NCBI GenBank assembly: GCA_030278955.1
Contig: JAOANR010000014.1
Location: 12,526,068 to 12,590,067 of the forward strand
Source of the DNA: Hygrophila difformis
Lineage: Eukaryota > Streptophyta > Magnoliopsida > Lamiales > Acanthaceae
Reading direction: 5' to 3'
DNA length: 64,000 bases
Position numbers and translations under genes: made by a program. Shown here piece by piece: positions 11,392 to 20,799 of the stretch (within the stretch, counting starts at the first letter, position 1; each line of letters begins with the position of its first letter). The notes under the pieces were generated by a model. It searched no databases, had not been told where the DNA came from, and saw only the letters and a list, made by a program, of their open reading frames with translations.

Positions 11392-11480
11392 ATTGATTGG
11401 CTAGAGACCTAGCCCAACTGGTTAGGGTTGTGGTTGGGTGTACTGAGGTCATTGGTTCGAGCCCCCTCCTGAGCACGCCA
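11392..11480 (+). other. Second tRNA-like Pol III promoter module inside CACTA
   Basis: The A box TAGCCCAACTGG (11410-11421) and B box GGTTCGAGCCC (11454-11464) fit the TRGYNNANNNGG and GGTTCRANNCC consensuses well. It looks like the head of a tRNA-derived SINE. No flanking duplication or A tail is evident, so it may be an integral part of the CACTA interior. Confidence 0.5.
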
Positions 11481-12242
11481 TTTTCCAATAAAAGAGAATT
11501 ACCGACCGCAAGATGCGGTCGGTAAACTCAACCGGGACCTTTCGGGACTAGATATTACCGACCGCATGTGCGGTCGGTAATTCGGTCGGGAAATTCACCG
11601 ACCACCATGCGGTCGGTAATGCGGTCGGCGGGGCCCCGACCCCAAATTTTTCTGGTCGGCGCTGGATTTTGGACCAAAGGTTTACCGACCGACACCTCCG
11701 GTCGGCGGTGCGGTCGGTAAACTCAATTTTTCTTGTAGTGTTAGAAAACTACAAGAAATACTCTTGTGAATGAATGCATGGATAAACTAAAATTTATAAA
11801 TGATTATGCAAAATACATTATTGAATGTACGATCATCTTTAATTTCAATATGATATGATTTTGTGGGATGTATGATAATAGTTTGATTAACTTATTGTCT
11901 TATTGCAATTTATCTAATTTAGCTAATCTTTCTAATACAACTTTTTTAACCATTCATGAATATAATATCAATTTATAAAGTATTTATTAAAATATTTTAT
12001 CATATATTCTTTTGATAAAGGACGCACAAGCGTCGGCAAAGAATGATATATTCTTTTACCATAATTTCAATTTACAAAGTATATATATGTTAAGAATAAT
12101 AGTACTTAATAAATACTGAAATTATAACACATACTGAAAGTATATGTTAATAACCATATTTGGTACTACTTCTATTACTTTATCCATAACAACTAATAAA
12201 AATAAATTATGTAACTCCAATATTACATTATGCTTTTACATA

Positions 12243-12483
12243 CTTCCTCTATTTTTTATAGAGAAAAATGAATACTGTTGATAATTCAATTTTGACTCAT
12301 ATTTATACAATATCTATAGAAAAAAAACATAGTAGTCAAGTGAGATCTTATTTGATTCGTCTCAAATTGTAGTTTTAAAATATCAAACTTTTAAAATTTT
12401 TACTTATACACATATTGAGTTATTAATCATTAAAAATGTGTATTGGATTGCGTGTAAAAAGTAAATATTGAAGAAATATGTAG
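12243..12483. mobile_element. Degenerate Stowaway-like MITE (copy B partner)
   Basis: The left end after TA reads CTTCCTCTATTTTTTATAG, and internal motifs match the element at 10108 (AAAAAAACATAGTAGTCAAG, TGCGTGTAAAAAGTAAATA). The right terminus is eroded. Confidence 0.5.
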
Positions 12484-12559
12484 AATACTATTCATAAGGG
12501 GATTTTTGTGAGAGGGAATGATCGGTTACTTTTCGTAAGTGATATAGTTTTTATATATT

Positions 12560-12601
12560 ATATAAATATAGATATAGATAGATATATATATATATATATA
12601 G

Positions 12602-12664
<63 letters not shown>

Positions 12665-12690
12665 TATTATTATTATTATTATTATTGTGG
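12560..12690. repeat. TA/GATA run and (TTA)n microsatellite
   Basis: 12562-12600 is a TATAGA/TA run; 12602-12687 is an almost perfect run of ATT/TTA triplets with one slip near 12661-12665. It yields a spurious polytyrosine frame on the plus strand. Confidence 0.95.
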
Positions 12691-12759
12691 CGCATTAAAC
12701 AACACAGCAATACGTGGATCATATTTAGTTAACATGGTTGGCCGTGTGGGATGAAACTT

Positions 12760-13130
12760 CTCTTTTAACATCTTTCATCGTTTGGTGCTCTTCTTGACTT
12801 CTTCTTCACAAGCAACAGAAGCTAATGCGCCTGGTGATAGTGGTTTCTCATCTCCAAGTTTGCTTTGTTTGATCAACTTGTTTATTTGAGTCAGGTTTTT
12901 CTTTAACATCTTTCATCGTTGGATGAATATCTTCATCACAAGCAAGAGAAGCTAGAACTGCTGTTGCTATTAATACTGCTTCTCCAAAACCATTTGGATC
13001 GACTAGATTTGAGTCTGCTTTTTTAGTAACATCTTTCATCGTTGGCAGATCATCTTCTTCACAAACAAGAGAAGCTATGGCACCCGCCGGTATTCGGCCT
13101 GCTTCTCCAAAACCATTAATTGGGATCGTC
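12760..13130 (-). pseudogene. Unknown repeat-containing coding relic (three repeats)
   Basis: Three units of roughly 120-130 bp recur, each containing AACATCTTTCATCGTT and then TTCTTCACAAGCAAGAGAAG-like sequence (from about 12766, 12900 and 13030). On the minus strand they encode repeats of the type ALASLACDED..PTMKDVKEK, with NGFGEA between units. A frame is open over 12848-13039, but it shifts at both ends, and the preceding unit near 13110 carries a 4-bp insertion. I do not recognise the protein; the period, acidic/lysine pattern and conserved TMKDV core suggest a tandem-repeat protein. No start or promoter is identifiable. Confidence 0.4.
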
Positions 13131-13309
13131 TATGATTGTCTCCAAGAGATTACGAGCAGCATTAATCTGGATCAAATTGATCGCCAACAACACCGTCGTA
13201 TCCCCTCAAACAATGGAAAGACTCCTGCTGCTAACACCCAAAATCTGGTGGAAAATATGCTTCATGCAAATCTTGCAGCAAGTAATTTGAAGTGTGATTC
13301 TTGATAATT

Positions 13310-13747
13310 TTTCCGTTGTATTCCCACCCTACAGTGTAAAGGATGGAATATATATGTGATGTTTGTGTCGTGTATGACTTTTAATACTGAGGAATCTCAT
13401 ACAAAATCAAAACATAGTTCAATCCTAATTCGGCTTTTTTCACAAACCTTGCTTGTGCATTTTGGTGGGAATTTATTTTTTCAAGGGTTCATCTTCATTA
13501 GATAAAATCTGCATTCTTTTACGTACATTTCAACATTTCCTACATGCGTTGATACCCAAATAATTGATGTTTCTTGAGGACTATTGAATGGAATACACGT
13601 AATGTGGCGTTAGCTTGAATTACTCATTTAATGCATGCATTCTATGTTATAAAAATAAGAAAAAGCAAATAAAACACACCAGAATTGGTTACCTAATTTG
13701 GATTTGTCCTACGTTTAGGGCGCTACCAAGTTAGAGATCCACTATAA
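13310..13747. other. Intergenic DNA, nothing recognised
   Basis: AT-rich and unique-looking at this scale. No transposon end or coding frame found. Confidence 0.4.
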
Positions 13748-13749
13748 TA

Positions 13750-14194
13750 CTCCCTCCGTCCCGTGAAGATTGACCCATTGAAGTTTAGTAATTAAAGTGG
13801 TGTGGATATTTGTGTTTAAGATTCTAATGAATTTTGATACTGTTTATTGTTTAACTTTGACTTAATACTATCGTAATGATGTATTAAAGAAAATATTCAA
13901 GTGTGGTCTTTTTAGAATCCTCTAATCGTGTAGTTTTAGAATATTTATTTTATAGAATTTTTATTTGTATCAATTTTGTAATATTAAGAATTAAAGAAAT
14001 ATAAGGAACTTTGTGTAGGAAAGAAAAAATGCATTGGAATTTGCGCAGAATAGTAAAAGTAAACACTTTTAATGGGATTTGACAATAAATATTCAAATCT
14101 ATATTAATTTAATTTTTCTAAAAATGAAAAGTGATCAAACTTCGTGGGATACCTCAAAAAACAATCGGGGTCAAATTTCGTGGCACGGATGTAG
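13750..14194. mobile_element. Long Stowaway MITE
   Basis: CTCCCTCCGTCCCGTGAAG at the left and GTGGCACGGATGTAG at the right, flanked by TA (13748-13749 and 14195-14196). At 445 bp it is longer than its relatives; the interior near 13860-14060 carries the usual motifs (TAGTTTTAGAATATTTA, GCATTGGAATTTGCG). Confidence 0.78.
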
Positions 14195-14199
14195 TACAA

Positions 14200-14600
14200 T
14201 TTATAATGACATAAAGGTGTTTAAATACCTACAAAATCCTAAGCCCAAAAAGGACAAAAATACATGTGCCAAAATTACATTCGTCCGAGCCCAAAACAAT
14301 ACATCTTGTATTATCGGACTTCACAACATATCATTCTATATTTTCTCTTATACGGGCATTCACCTGGTGATATGAAATTGAATAACTAATTCCTCCCCGC
14401 CCATACATGTGATAGCAATCTTCAGAATCAACGAGCTTCTTTGCGGTCATCCAGTGATTCTAAATCTGAGTAAGTTTTTATTTTCCCTTTCTGGAATTTT
14501 CAGTTAGCTTGCAATGATTCGTTATCTTATTTGTTGGTTATCATTCCAACAAGATATTCCCATATGCCTCTCATGAAAAGATTTTCCATGAAGCATTGAT
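14200..14600. other. Intergenic DNA, nothing recognised
   Basis: No coding frame with family resemblance and no element end recognised. Confidence 0.4.
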
Positions 14601-14604
14601 CTAC

Positions 14605-14725
14605 CACTACAAGAAAAATAGGCTCCACCGACCGACGGCACCGACCAGCAGGGTACGGGTCGTGTAGGCCGACCGGGCCACCGACCGCACCATGCGGTCG
14701 GTGCAATAGAACCGTTGGGGGGTCC
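14605..14725. mobile_element. CACTA terminal fragment
   Basis: It begins CACTACAAGAAAAATAGG and continues with CACCGACCGACGG and CCATGCGGTCGGTGC subterminal words like those of the CACTA element at 10591. The homology stops near 14725 and no partner terminus was found, so this is an end fragment. Confidence 0.75.
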
Positions 14726-14902
14726 AGGGCCATGCTACAGTGAAGAAGAGCTGCATAGATTTGTAGAAATGAAAATCTATTACTAGAGAATACCTCATTT
14801 ACATTACTCTTTGCACGGCGTAGCGCGCCAATCACCCGGGCCATCTCCGAGATTTTTTGGGCCCTGAGCCAAAATTTAAAAATAGGCTCCATAGAAATGT
14901 AT

Positions 14903-15286
14903 TGGAAAAAAACACTAAAGGTTCCATAATTTTGTTCGTTTTCCTAAATCATCCCATAAAAAACTAATTAACACAATCCATACTGTAACTATGCTAATTT
15001 TTGCCCAATCAATCCCACCCAATCCTAATGATGATTAATGTTGATGTGGCAGCGGATTAGTGCACCTAATGACGATTAATGTTGATATGGCAACGAATTA
15101 GTGTCCTAATGTGGTTGACGTGGCGGCACCATCCGTTACCACATTAGCATTAATCGTCATTAGGGGTGGGTGGGATGGATTGGGGGAAAATTAACATAGT
15201 TACTAGATGAATTGAGTTAATTCATTTTTTATGGGAATGTATGGGAAAACGAACAAAATTATGGGACAATTAGAGTTTTTTTTTCC
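14903..15286. mobile_element. Mutator-type palindromic MITE, copy 1
   Basis: The element is nearly one long inverted repeat: TTCCATAATTTTGTTCG near the left and CGAACAAAATTATGGGA near the right, with CAATCCATCC / GGATGGATTG inner arms and CCTAATGACGATTAATG / CATTAATCGTCATTAGG next to the centre. Flanks GAAATGTAT (14894-14902) and GAAATGTAG (15287-15295) match at 8 of 9, fitting a 9-bp Mutator target duplication. Confidence 0.82.
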
Positions 15287-15429
15287 GAAATGTAGTTAAT
15301 AATTACTTTATAATTTTATTTATTTATTTTTTTTTTGCGTATACGGCTATCTCTGGTCTTATTAGGTCTAAAACTAATCCCTTGATTCAGTCTAAAACAA
15401 CAATAACTTAATCAAAATGGAATGAGAGT

Positions 15430-15916
15430 AGAAGGCAAAGAGTTACCTGACCATTGGGTGGCCATCAAGGGAATAAGGCAATTCTGGACATTGAACTTTA
15501 TGGCATTTGGAAGGGTCTTTGTTTGGCAGCGAACTGCGGGGCTCGCCGGGTGACATTATACTCGGACTCCTTGGGAGCGATAGGGTTGGTGAGGAAGGAG
15601 GTGAACAAGTATCATCATCTATGGCCCTTGATTACTTTGATTCGGACTGCCCAGGCTCGGTTTGATGTCTGCAGGATCTTGCATGTTCTTCGGGAGGGCA
15701 ACCAGGCAACAGATTTTTTGGCTTGTCGGGCAGCATTGGATGAGCAGTTCTTTACGACTTGGGCATTTCCTCCAGACGGACTTCAGGTGATTCTCCAGCG
15801 TGATGCAGATGACACTCGGTATCCCAGGCTGTAAGCTGAGGGGGCCGGACTCACGGTCGTAGTTTTCATTTTCTTTTTCTTTCCTTTAGCTCGCATTTAT
15901 GGCTGTAACCGAAAAA
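15430..15916 (+). pseudogene. 5'-truncated L1 fragment, RNase H domain
   Basis: The frame to the stop at 15834 encodes most of a plant L1 RNase H (RVT_3-like) domain: LYSDSLGAIGLV carries the second conserved Asp, and ILHVLREGNQATDFLA carries the closing motif in which the usual VAD is ATD. The first strands with the DG motif are missing. The 3' part ends in CTGTAACCGAAAAAAAA (about 15903-15916), resembling an L1 tail. No ATG start context; a dead retrotransposon 3' end. Confidence 0.8.
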
Positions 15917-16085
15917 AAATATAGCTAAGTGAGATTTTGTTAGATTCGTCTCGTCTTATAGTATTTAAATATGAAACTTTTAGAATTTTTATTTATACGA
16001 AAAATGAATTATTAATGATTTAAAATTTGCATTGGACTGCGTGCTGGATGGATCCGCAGCAAAAAAAATTAAAAAACGGAGGAAG
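15917..16085. mobile_element. Stowaway MITE, left part missing
   Basis: It carries the right-hand Stowaway motifs (GTGAGATTTTGTTAGATTCG, GCATTGGACTGCGTGC) and ends AACGGAGGAAG before TA. The left third is absent, replaced by the L1 A tail at 15906-15916. Confidence 0.65.
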
Positions 16086-16109
16086 TATATATATATATAT
16101 TGGTGAAAG

Positions 16110-17690
16110 TGGACGCTAAAGCATTAGCAAAGGTACAAAATAAAAACTAAAAAACTCTACAGAAAAGAGATAAGGAAGAGAAAGAACACGAAAGTAAAAG
16201 CTCAAAACCACGGAAACTAGGTTCCCGCCCTATCAGCAGCCAGTGTGCCCCATGCGACACATCCGGAGGAAACACTTATGTGGTAAAGAAATTCGAACTA
16301 TCTGTGCCAAGTTTTGCTAAAGATTCTGCAACCTCATTTCCTTCTCTAAGAATATGGACCCAATGAACCCTAGGCATTTGGACCATGAAATCAGAGATAA
16401 GGAGAACTAACGGTCTTAGCCAATGGTTATCACAAGTGCCATCCCGAATAATCCTCAAAGCCTCAATCGAGTGTGAAAAACAAATGGCCTCCTCCACTCC
16501 CAGAGTCTGAAGACGCCTCATTCCATTCAAAATACCATGGATTTCTGCTACAAGGTTATTGGCTATCCCAATCGAACCTGAAAAACCTTCAATCCACTCA
16601 CCATCCTTATTTCGAATAACTCCACCAAACCCTGCAGGTCCGTGGTTTCCTAAAGAATTGCCATCCACATGTAAAATAATTCCAGAAGCCTCCAACGGAT
16701 TCCAAGTTACCCATCTGATACTTGACTTCCTTGTCCGCCTAGAACATATTTTATTAAAACGCTCACCTAAGGACAAAGCTTCCCTAGTGGCTAGATCAAT
16801 ATTTATTTCCATCCCACTCATAACAGCCGCACATCAGTAGTCCATATAACTGCCCAATGAATTCCTTTCCAAGTTCGCCCAAGCTGCTCCATCATAGTGG
16901 CAACATTATCGCTCTCATCGGGCCACCAGTTTGAAATCACGAAACCCAACTTATACCATACTTTCGCTACCCAGGCGCATTTGAATAAAAGGTGGCGAGA
17001 TGTTTCTTCCATTGCCCACAAATACTACAAAGCTCACTGACTGAGAGACCTCTACGATGACGGAGAACATTTGTTCGCAGCGCATCTTGAACAATAAGCC
17101 ACATAATGAAGCGAACCTTTTCCGACGCCCTTATTCTCCAAACCCAAGCCCTGGTTCTATCCTCCATAACACCCCTTTGCCTCAAAATCCAGTCATAACC
17201 TGTTTTAACCTTATAACATCCGTCCAATGATCCTGCCCAGCAACAAGCATCTGGAATAGAGTCATGGTACACCAGAGGGCCATATGCAATGATTTACGCC
17301 TTAATATTATCCGGAATAGGTGAAATTAGGCGATCCAAACACCATTCACCGTTCACGAAGACCTCATTAACCTTGAGACTTAATTCAGCTAGAGATGTGA
17401 ATATATGGTATTCGAGGACCGATCGCTCCATTTTGAAGCCGACCCGTATCCCAAAAACTACAATTTCCATTACCTATCCGAAGTCGTACCCCTGAAGCCA
17501 ACAATGGTCCAGTCTTAACCATGGCTCTATATAGAGCAGATGCTACAGGTCTTTTTCGGAAAAGATTATTTGTGTACCCATATTTCGAATAAGACACAGA
17601 CACCCAAGGCTTAAAAGCCCGTGTACGTAGATCATATATATGTCCACAAGTATTAATTGATCTTTTCCACATGTGCACGTCTAAATCCCA
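16110..17690 (-). pseudogene. L1 retrotransposon 3' half (RT tail, zinc-binding domain, RNase H)
   Basis: Reading the minus strand from 17690 down: the end of the reverse transcriptase region (ASGVRLRIGNGNCSFWDTG), a zf-RVT zinc-binding domain (WVWRIRASEKVRFIMWL, CSICGQW and, after a frameshift near 17000, EETSRHLLFKCAWVAKVW), then an RNase H domain with HVDGNSLGNHGPAGFGGVIR and HILREGNEVAESLAKLG, stop at 16276. The acidic residue in the DSIEAL position is lost (SHSIEAL). At least two frameshifts or stops (about 17000 and 16818) show it is inactive. It is 5'-truncated at about 17690. Confidence 0.85.
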
Positions 17691-17756
17691 TCAACAAATT
17701 TGATGTGGTTAAGGGAGCTTAGATAAAGTTTAATTTGTTTTGTATATTTATATATA

Positions 17757-18015
17757 CTTCTTCCGTATTTAAATAATTTTAAAGTTTGCATAGTAAATAT
17801 TATTAATTGAATTACTTTGTTTTGTCGTTTTAACATAGTAATATAACATAAAATATAGTTAAGTGAGATCTTGTTATATTCCTCTAGTCACATACTTTTA
17901 GAATATTAAAGTTCTATAATTTTTTCTTTCATAAAATTTGAGTTATTACTCTTTAAAATATGTATTGGATTGCGTGAAAACAAGTAATGTTAAAATTTTT
18001 TGAATACGGAGGGAA
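17757..18015. mobile_element. Stowaway MITE
   Basis: CTTCTTCCGTATTTAAA at the left and TTGAATACGGAGGGAA at the right, flanked by TA (17755-17756 and 18016-18017). Confidence 0.82.
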
Positions 18016-18540
18016 TACTTAGTTTTTAAATAGTTCAAAATTTAGAAGGAAAAGAAAACACATTTTTGCAGTTTGATTTATTATGTTTTAAATTTTCTTT
18101 GTTCCGTTTATATATGGATATATTCAAAACGCTTCTTTTGGGAAAAAAAAAAACAATATACATAAAATGTATATGGGACTGATTACGGTAGTTGTGGGAC
18201 GAATTAGCCAAAAAACCCAATTAATGGACGGGTTCGGCGATGATAAAGTAGTAATGGACGGGTTCGGCGATGATAGAGTAGTTATGGAATGGATTCGTCT
18301 AATTCGATATTTGTGGGACTGATTTGGATTTTTTTTAAAAAAATTATAGTACGATATGAGTCTTTTTCCCAATTTTTAATACAAACGCAATTTTAACTTG
18401 GAGTAAACTTAAAATTAATTTTTATGAGAGTAATGAATTACAGTTTTTAGTATCATGAAACCTTGTGGTGCCGGGTTGCATTGCAATGTTTCCCAGTAAA
18501 GATTATTGAAATCCACGTAATTAGTAAGGGACAACAAAGT
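18016..18540. other. Intergenic DNA with a 31-bp tandem duplication
   Basis: TAATGGACGGGTTCGGCGAT occurs twice, from about 18220 and 18251, each followed by GATA(A/G)AGTAGT. Otherwise no gene or element is recognised up to the 3' end of the glycine-rich protein gene. Confidence 0.6.
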
Positions 18541-18593
18541 TTCATATATACATTACAAATAGACAGATATTTAAAACCATTGAAGTTTTGACT

Positions 18594-18599
18594 TTATTT
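18594..18599 (-). terminator. Putative polyadenylation signal for the glycine-rich protein gene
   Basis: AATAAA on the minus strand, about 255 bp downstream of the stop codon at 18854. Position and sequence fit a plant near-upstream element; a weaker site closer to the stop cannot be excluded. Confidence 0.45.
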
Positions 18600-18853
18600 A
18601 TTAGTTCTGATTTCTCACACAGGTATATGTAGTGTAGTGTACATTTAGGGTTTATAGAGTGTAGTGTATCCAAATGGAAAACCAAACTACAGCACACACA
18701 CCAGACACGTGGACATAAGTACGTGCATGCATGCATAATGTAGGGGAAAGTAAAAACAACATAAAGCAGCACATCACAGACAATCACACCAGTATATTAT
18801 AGAGAAAAGCGCAACATGAATTCCACATTCGGCAGTCCATCCGCATACTTCTT

Positions 18854-19534
18854 TTACGGATGTCCTCCACCCTTTCCTCCTCCGCCTCCTCCACCATAAC
18901 CACCGCCACCTCCAGATCCGCCTCCTGATCCACCACCGATACCTCCTCCATGTCCACCGCCCCCACCACCTCCGTATCCTCCCCCTGAACCACCGCCAGA
19001 TCCGCCACCCGACCCTCCGCCAGCACCTCCTCCATATCCTCCTCCTGAACCACCGCCAGATCCACCACCGATGCCTCCTCCATGTCCACCACCAGAACCA
19101 CCTCCATATCCACCTCCGGAACCACCACCCGACCCTCCACCAGCACCGCCTCCATATCCACCTCCTGAGCCTCCACCCGATCCACCACCAGCGCCTCCTC
19201 CATATCCTCCACCTGACCCACCACCAGAACCTCCTCCTGATCCTCCACCACCAGAACCACCTGCATATCCTCCGCCCGACCCTCCTCCTCCAGATCCTCC
19301 ACCACCAGCACCTCCCCCATGTCCTCCTCCAGATCCGCCACCTCCACCGGCACCACCACCTCCACCTACACCAATTCCAACACCAATACCTATTGTACCT
19401 CCAACAGTAACACCTTCTTCATGTTCATTAAGCAGCATCCGACGCCCATCAGCCAGAAACAAACCCAACACCAGAACTATCATCACAATCAACACTCCAT
19501 GTTTAACCATGAATCCACCCATTCCCTTCCCCAT
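18854..19534 (-). CDS. Secreted glycine-rich cell-wall protein, 226 aa
   Basis: A single-exon frame of 226 codons. Residues 1-30 look like a signal peptide: basic start (MGKGMGG, K11), a hydrophobic core VLIVMIVLVLGLFLA, and a small-residue cleavage region near ADG. After a short linker containing RRMLLNEHEEG, the rest is almost entirely Gly with Ser, Ala, Tyr and His in a periodic GGGSGGG / GGGYGGGAGGG pattern, ending GKGGGHP. This is the layout of class I structural glycine-rich proteins exported to the wall; there is no RNA-recognition motif. The first ATG is used because it gives the signal peptide. A TATA box lies 95-102 bp upstream. No neighbour suggests an operon-like link. The antisense proline-rich frame and a second minus-strand frame are shadows of the repeats. 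Confidence 0.9.
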   Translation of the reverse strand: MGKGMGGFMVKHGVLIVMIVLVLGLFLADGRRMLLNEHEEGVTVGGTIGIGVGIGVGGGGGAGGGGGSGGGHGGGAGGGGSGGGGSGGGYAGGSGGGGSGGGSGGGSGGGYGGGAGGGSGGGSGGGYGGGAGGGSGGGSGGGYGGGSGGGHGGGIGGGSGGGSGGGYGGGAGGGSGGGSGGGSGGGYGGGGGGGHGGGIGGGSGGGSGGGGGYGGGGGGGKGGGHP

Positions 19535-19628
19535 ATCTTAATTATACTATAAGCTCACCAGATAATTATATGTATTCAAGTATGTATATAGTGGTGGATC
19601 TGGATTCTTGGGGTTGGCAAACGGGGGG

Positions 19629-19636
19629 TATTTATA
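19629..19636 (-). promoter_or_regulatory. TATA box of the glycine-rich protein gene
   Basis: TATAAATA on the minus strand within CTCTATAAATACCCCCC, 95-102 bp upstream of the ATG. It implies a transcription start near 19600 and a 5' leader of about 65-70 nt. Confidence 0.7.
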
Positions 19637-19639
19637 GAG

Positions 19640-19995
19640 TTTGAGAGTAAAGCATTTTAGCCCTAGCTTAAGGAATGGCACCTCAAACATGCACTTGATC
19701 ACTTTGACACTGACTAATTTTTCTATAATTTTTTTTTTAAAAAAGAAAATCAAAATATCTTGAAGGAAATGAGTTGGATCGGATAGTCGGCACGCGGAAT
19801 AGCTCCATCATATCCACAGTATTTTAATAATCTTTATTATACGTCAATTTATTCAACAGTATGAAAAAATACTACTCCATATTTTAATTCCAAAATGATA
19901 TTTGAAAAAAAAAATTGATTTTGAAATTTATTTGGCTTTTAATGTTCAAATATACTAGCTTAGTAAGAATTATAATAAAATAGTACTGCAGTTGT
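19640..19995. other. Upstream region of the glycine-rich protein gene
   Basis: No element ends recognised up to 19995. It presumably holds the promoter, but no factor-binding site stands out by eye. Confidence 0.35.
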
Positions 19996-20613
19996 GGGAA
20001 AAAAATCTTATTGCCTCATAATTTTATTTGTTTTCCCAAATCTTTTCATAAAAAAATAAATTAACCTAATACATCCACTAACTATGTTAATATTAACCCA
20101 ATTCCATCCCACCCACCCCTAATAATAATCAACGCTGACGTGGTAGTGGATGATGCTGCCACGTAAACCACATTAGACGCACTAATTCGCTACCACATCA
20201 GCGTTAATTGTCATTTTGGGTGGGTGGGATGGATTGTGCTAAAATGAGCAAATATCGAATGGATTGGGTTAATTTATTTTTTATGAAGTGATTTTGAAAA
20301 ACAAATACTTCCTCCATTCTCATATATTTCTTACGGACCCATTGCGCACGCAGTCCAATGCACAATTTGAATCAATAATAACTCGAGTTCGGTATATGGA
20401 AAAATTCTAAAAGTTCGATATTTAAAAACTACACGGCGAGACGAATCTAACAAGATCCCTATTGACTATATTTTAACTTGTATAACTATGATAAAACTTT
20501 AAATAAAAGTGAAAAGGTGAATAGTGCCCCAAAATTAAATGTAACCAACATTTGAGAACGGAGGAAGTAAAATTATAGGACCATTGAGGGTTTTTTTTTT
20601 TTTTTTTTTGGCA
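19996..20613. mobile_element. Mutator-type palindromic MITE, copy 2 (with nested Stowaway)
   Basis: Same arms as the other copies (CATAATTTTATTTGTTTTCC, CCATCCCACCCACCCCTAAT, GGGTGGGTGGGATGGATTG). Flanks TGCAGTTGT (19987-19995) and TGCCGTTGT (20614-20622) match at 8 of 9. The right arm is split by the Stowaway at 20308-20567 and resumes at AAATTATAGGACCATTGAGG. Confidence 0.8.
20308..20567. mobile_element. Stowaway MITE nested in a Mutator-type MITE
   Basis: CTTCCTCCATTCTCATA at the left and TTTGAGAACGGAGGAAG at the right, flanked by TA (20306-20307 and 20568-20569). Confidence 0.88.
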
Positions 20614-20655
20614 TGCCGTTGTGATACTTGTTGTCATTAAGGCATAAATTGAAAA

Positions 20656-20753
20656 TTACCAAGTGTATATAAATTCAAAATTTGAATTTAGTAATATTTT
20701 TACCTCTCTCTCTCTCTGTGTATATAAATTCAAAATTTGAATTTAGTAATATT

Positions 20754-20786
<33 letters not shown>

Positions 20787-20790
20787 AACG
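20656..20790. repeat. Direct duplication of about 57 bp ending in (CT)n
   Basis: The segment GTGTATATAAATTCAAAATT...AATATTTTTACC followed by a CT run occurs twice in a row (about 20662-20718 and 20719-20787). The CT runs differ in length, suggesting slippage or unequal exchange. Confidence 0.85.
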
Positions 20791-20799
20791 AGATCTGTA

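Larger units (their letters stand above)
10591..11740. mobile_element. Non-autonomous CACTA transposon with 3-bp target duplication
   Basis: It begins CACTACAAGAAAAATG and ends TTTTTCTTGTAGTG, flanked by TTA on both sides (10588-10590 and 11741-11743), as expected for the CACTA/En-Spm superfamily. Subterminal zones hold many TACCGACCG and CGGTCGGTAA words in both orientations, the usual transposase-binding arrays. The 1150-bp interior has no transposase frame. The paralogous block at 9400-9404 is an unoccupied copy of the insertion site. Confidence 0.95.
10441..12510. repeat. Copy B of the tandem duplication, carrying a CACTA insertion
   Basis: It begins TTACTACTCACAACTCTAAT and follows copy A in order: GAAATTAGAAATTTCATAAA (10544), the CACTA element (10591-11740), GAAAACTACAAGAAATACTC after it, ATGATTATGCAAAATACATT (11801), CAATTTATCTAATTTAG (11905), and a second degenerate Stowaway from 12243 matching the one at 10108. 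Without the CACTA insertion its length is close to copy A. Confidence 0.72.

Noticed and set aside
12508..12732. Polytyrosine frame
   Set aside because: Translation of the (TTA)n microsatellite.
18784..19365. Minus-strand Glu/Val-rich frame overlapping the glycine-rich gene
   Set aside because: A shifted-frame reading of the same repeats (GGWGG to EVV/EEV); low complexity and no signal.
19071..19541. Long plus-strand proline-rich frame opposite the glycine-rich gene
   Set aside because: It is the antisense reading of GGN/GGN repeats (Pro codons mirror Gly codons). The minus strand has the signal peptide, TATA box and sensible start.
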